This document shows positions 6,356 to 6,695 of a stretch of DNA of 6,695 bases, piece by piece. The notes below the pieces were generated by a model. It was given only the letters and a program-made list of their open reading frames with translations. It was not told the DNA's origin and did not search any database. The stretch's first letter is position 1; every line of letters begins with the position of its first letter. Position numbers and translations under genes: made by a program. The DNA comes from Methanomicrobiales archaeon (GTDB lineage Archaea; Halobacteriota; Methanomicrobia; Methanomicrobiales; Methanospirillaceae), in NCBI GenBank assembly GCA_012798365.1, contig JAAZNH010000191.1:1-6695 (forward strand), read 5' to 3'.

Positions 6356-6382
6356 CCGAATCCTTAAGTAGGAATCCTCCGT
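6356..6382 (+). promoter_or_regulatory. Archaeal promoter of the second small membrane protein gene
   Basis: CTTAAGTAG at 6363-6371 is preceded by CCGAATC as a possible BRE and followed by GA-ATCCTCCGT, repeating the promoter of paralogue 1 (6061-6080) at 18 of 20 positions. The box starts 47 nt before the ATG at 6410, against 45 nt in paralogue 1. No upstream 13-bp repeats or palindromes are present here, so upstream control may differ. Confidence 0.65.
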
Positions 6383-6409
6383 CTTAACAACACGGGTGTA
6401 GAGAAAAAC

Positions 6410-6616
6410 ATGCAGGCATCACTTGTGGCGCTCGTTGCCGCCCTTGCAGGAATCCTATTGGAAAAGTTTGGCCAGTCCGTGCCGTTCATCAGCATCCTTG
6501 GCACGGCGCTTATCATGGGTGCATTCGTGGTTGCAATAACGGCATTCCTGCTGTTTGTGAAAAAGCAGGTCTTTGGTCCGTCGCAGGATGAGATAATGTG
6601 GTCAGCGGGCCGGTGA
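6410..6616 (+). CDS. Small hydrophobic membrane protein, family unknown (paralogue 2)
   Basis: This 68-residue paralogue of the protein at 6106-6288 is also of unknown function. Residues 1-55 align without gaps to residues 5-59 of paralogue 1, with about 30 identities. It keeps LVALVA (5-10), LIMGAF (34-39) and TAFLLFVK (44-51). The hydrophobic segments are about 3-17 and 26-50, with the turn EKFGQ between them. The mid-membrane lysine of paralogue 1 is replaced by T32, so the second segment is cleaner. It lacks the first four residues of paralogue 1 and carries a polar C-terminal tail of about 13 residues after FG (PSQDEIMWSAGR) that paralogue 1 does not have. The start is the ATG at 6410. 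The ribosome site is weaker (GTAGAG, 7 nt upstream). The gene has its own copy of the CTTAAGTAG promoter and is followed by a T9 run, so it is probably a single-gene transcript. The pair arose by tandem duplication with promoter included. Confidence 0.8.
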   Translation: MQASLVALVAALAGILLEKFGQSVPFISILGTALIMGAFVVAITAFLLFVKKQVFGPSQDEIMWSAGR

Positions 6617-6633
6617 GGCCGGTTCCGTTCTCC

Positions 6634-6642
6634 TTTTTTTTT
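6634..6642 (+). terminator. Oligo-T terminator after paralogue 2
   Basis: A run of nine T bases begins 18 nt after the TGA stop of paralogue 2. Oligo-T on the non-template strand is the usual intrinsic termination signal in archaea and needs no hairpin; none is evident directly before it. Confidence 0.65.
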
Positions 6643-6695
6643 AAGGCCATAACAAAACCGGGATGAGCGATTCTTTTTTTGGGGGGGAGGAGTAA

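Noticed and set aside
6663..6695. Ten-codon frame ATG...TAA (MSDSFFGGEE)
   Set aside because: Too short, made mostly of T and G homopolymers, with no ribosome site. Kept only as a possible remnant in the findings.

Overview
The window looks like a piece of the chromosome of a methanogenic archaeon, most likely of the order Methanomicrobiales (a Methanoregula- or Methanosphaerula-like lineage). This placement is an inference from an archaeal-type topoisomerase I, an archaeal-style short GatA, high-GC codon use and TATA-type promoters. No rRNA or single diagnostic gene fixes the genus.

Left 5.85 kb, minus strand: a very tight gene series read from right to left, consisting of an asparagine-synthetase-like protein (5853-4861), gatC, gatA, gatB and topA (start at 1843, running off the left edge). 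Neighbouring genes overlap by 11 nt or 1 nt, abut exactly, or are 5 nt apart, so this is almost certainly one operon with coupled translation. GatCAB makes amidated aminoacyl-tRNA. In archaea, which use GatDE for Gln-tRNA(Gln), its job is expected to be Asp-tRNA(Asn) to Asn-tRNA(Asn). The first gene keeps the ATP-pyrophosphatase domain of asparagine synthetase but has lost the N-terminal cysteine and the first part of the glutaminase domain. An enzyme of free-asparagine type with no ammonia source of its own therefore sits in the same transcript as the tRNA-dependent asparagine machinery. topA is a housekeeping passenger whose start signal lies inside the end of gatB.

Middle (5854-6105): a 252-bp divergent intergenic region with an unusually dense set of signals. 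It has five to six units of a 13-bp direct tandem repeat with a GTAAT core, an 8-bp palindrome, a 6-bp inverted repeat and a TATA-like promoter for the plus-strand gene.

Right 0.6 kb, plus strand: two tiny paralogous membrane proteins (60 and 68 residues, about 30 of 55 aligned residues identical, no gaps). Each has its own copy of a near-identical 20-bp promoter element. They are separated by back-to-back perfect hairpins and followed by an oligo-T terminator. Their function is unknown and they are the least explained part of the window. The last 20 bp holds a T7-G7 run and no credible gene.
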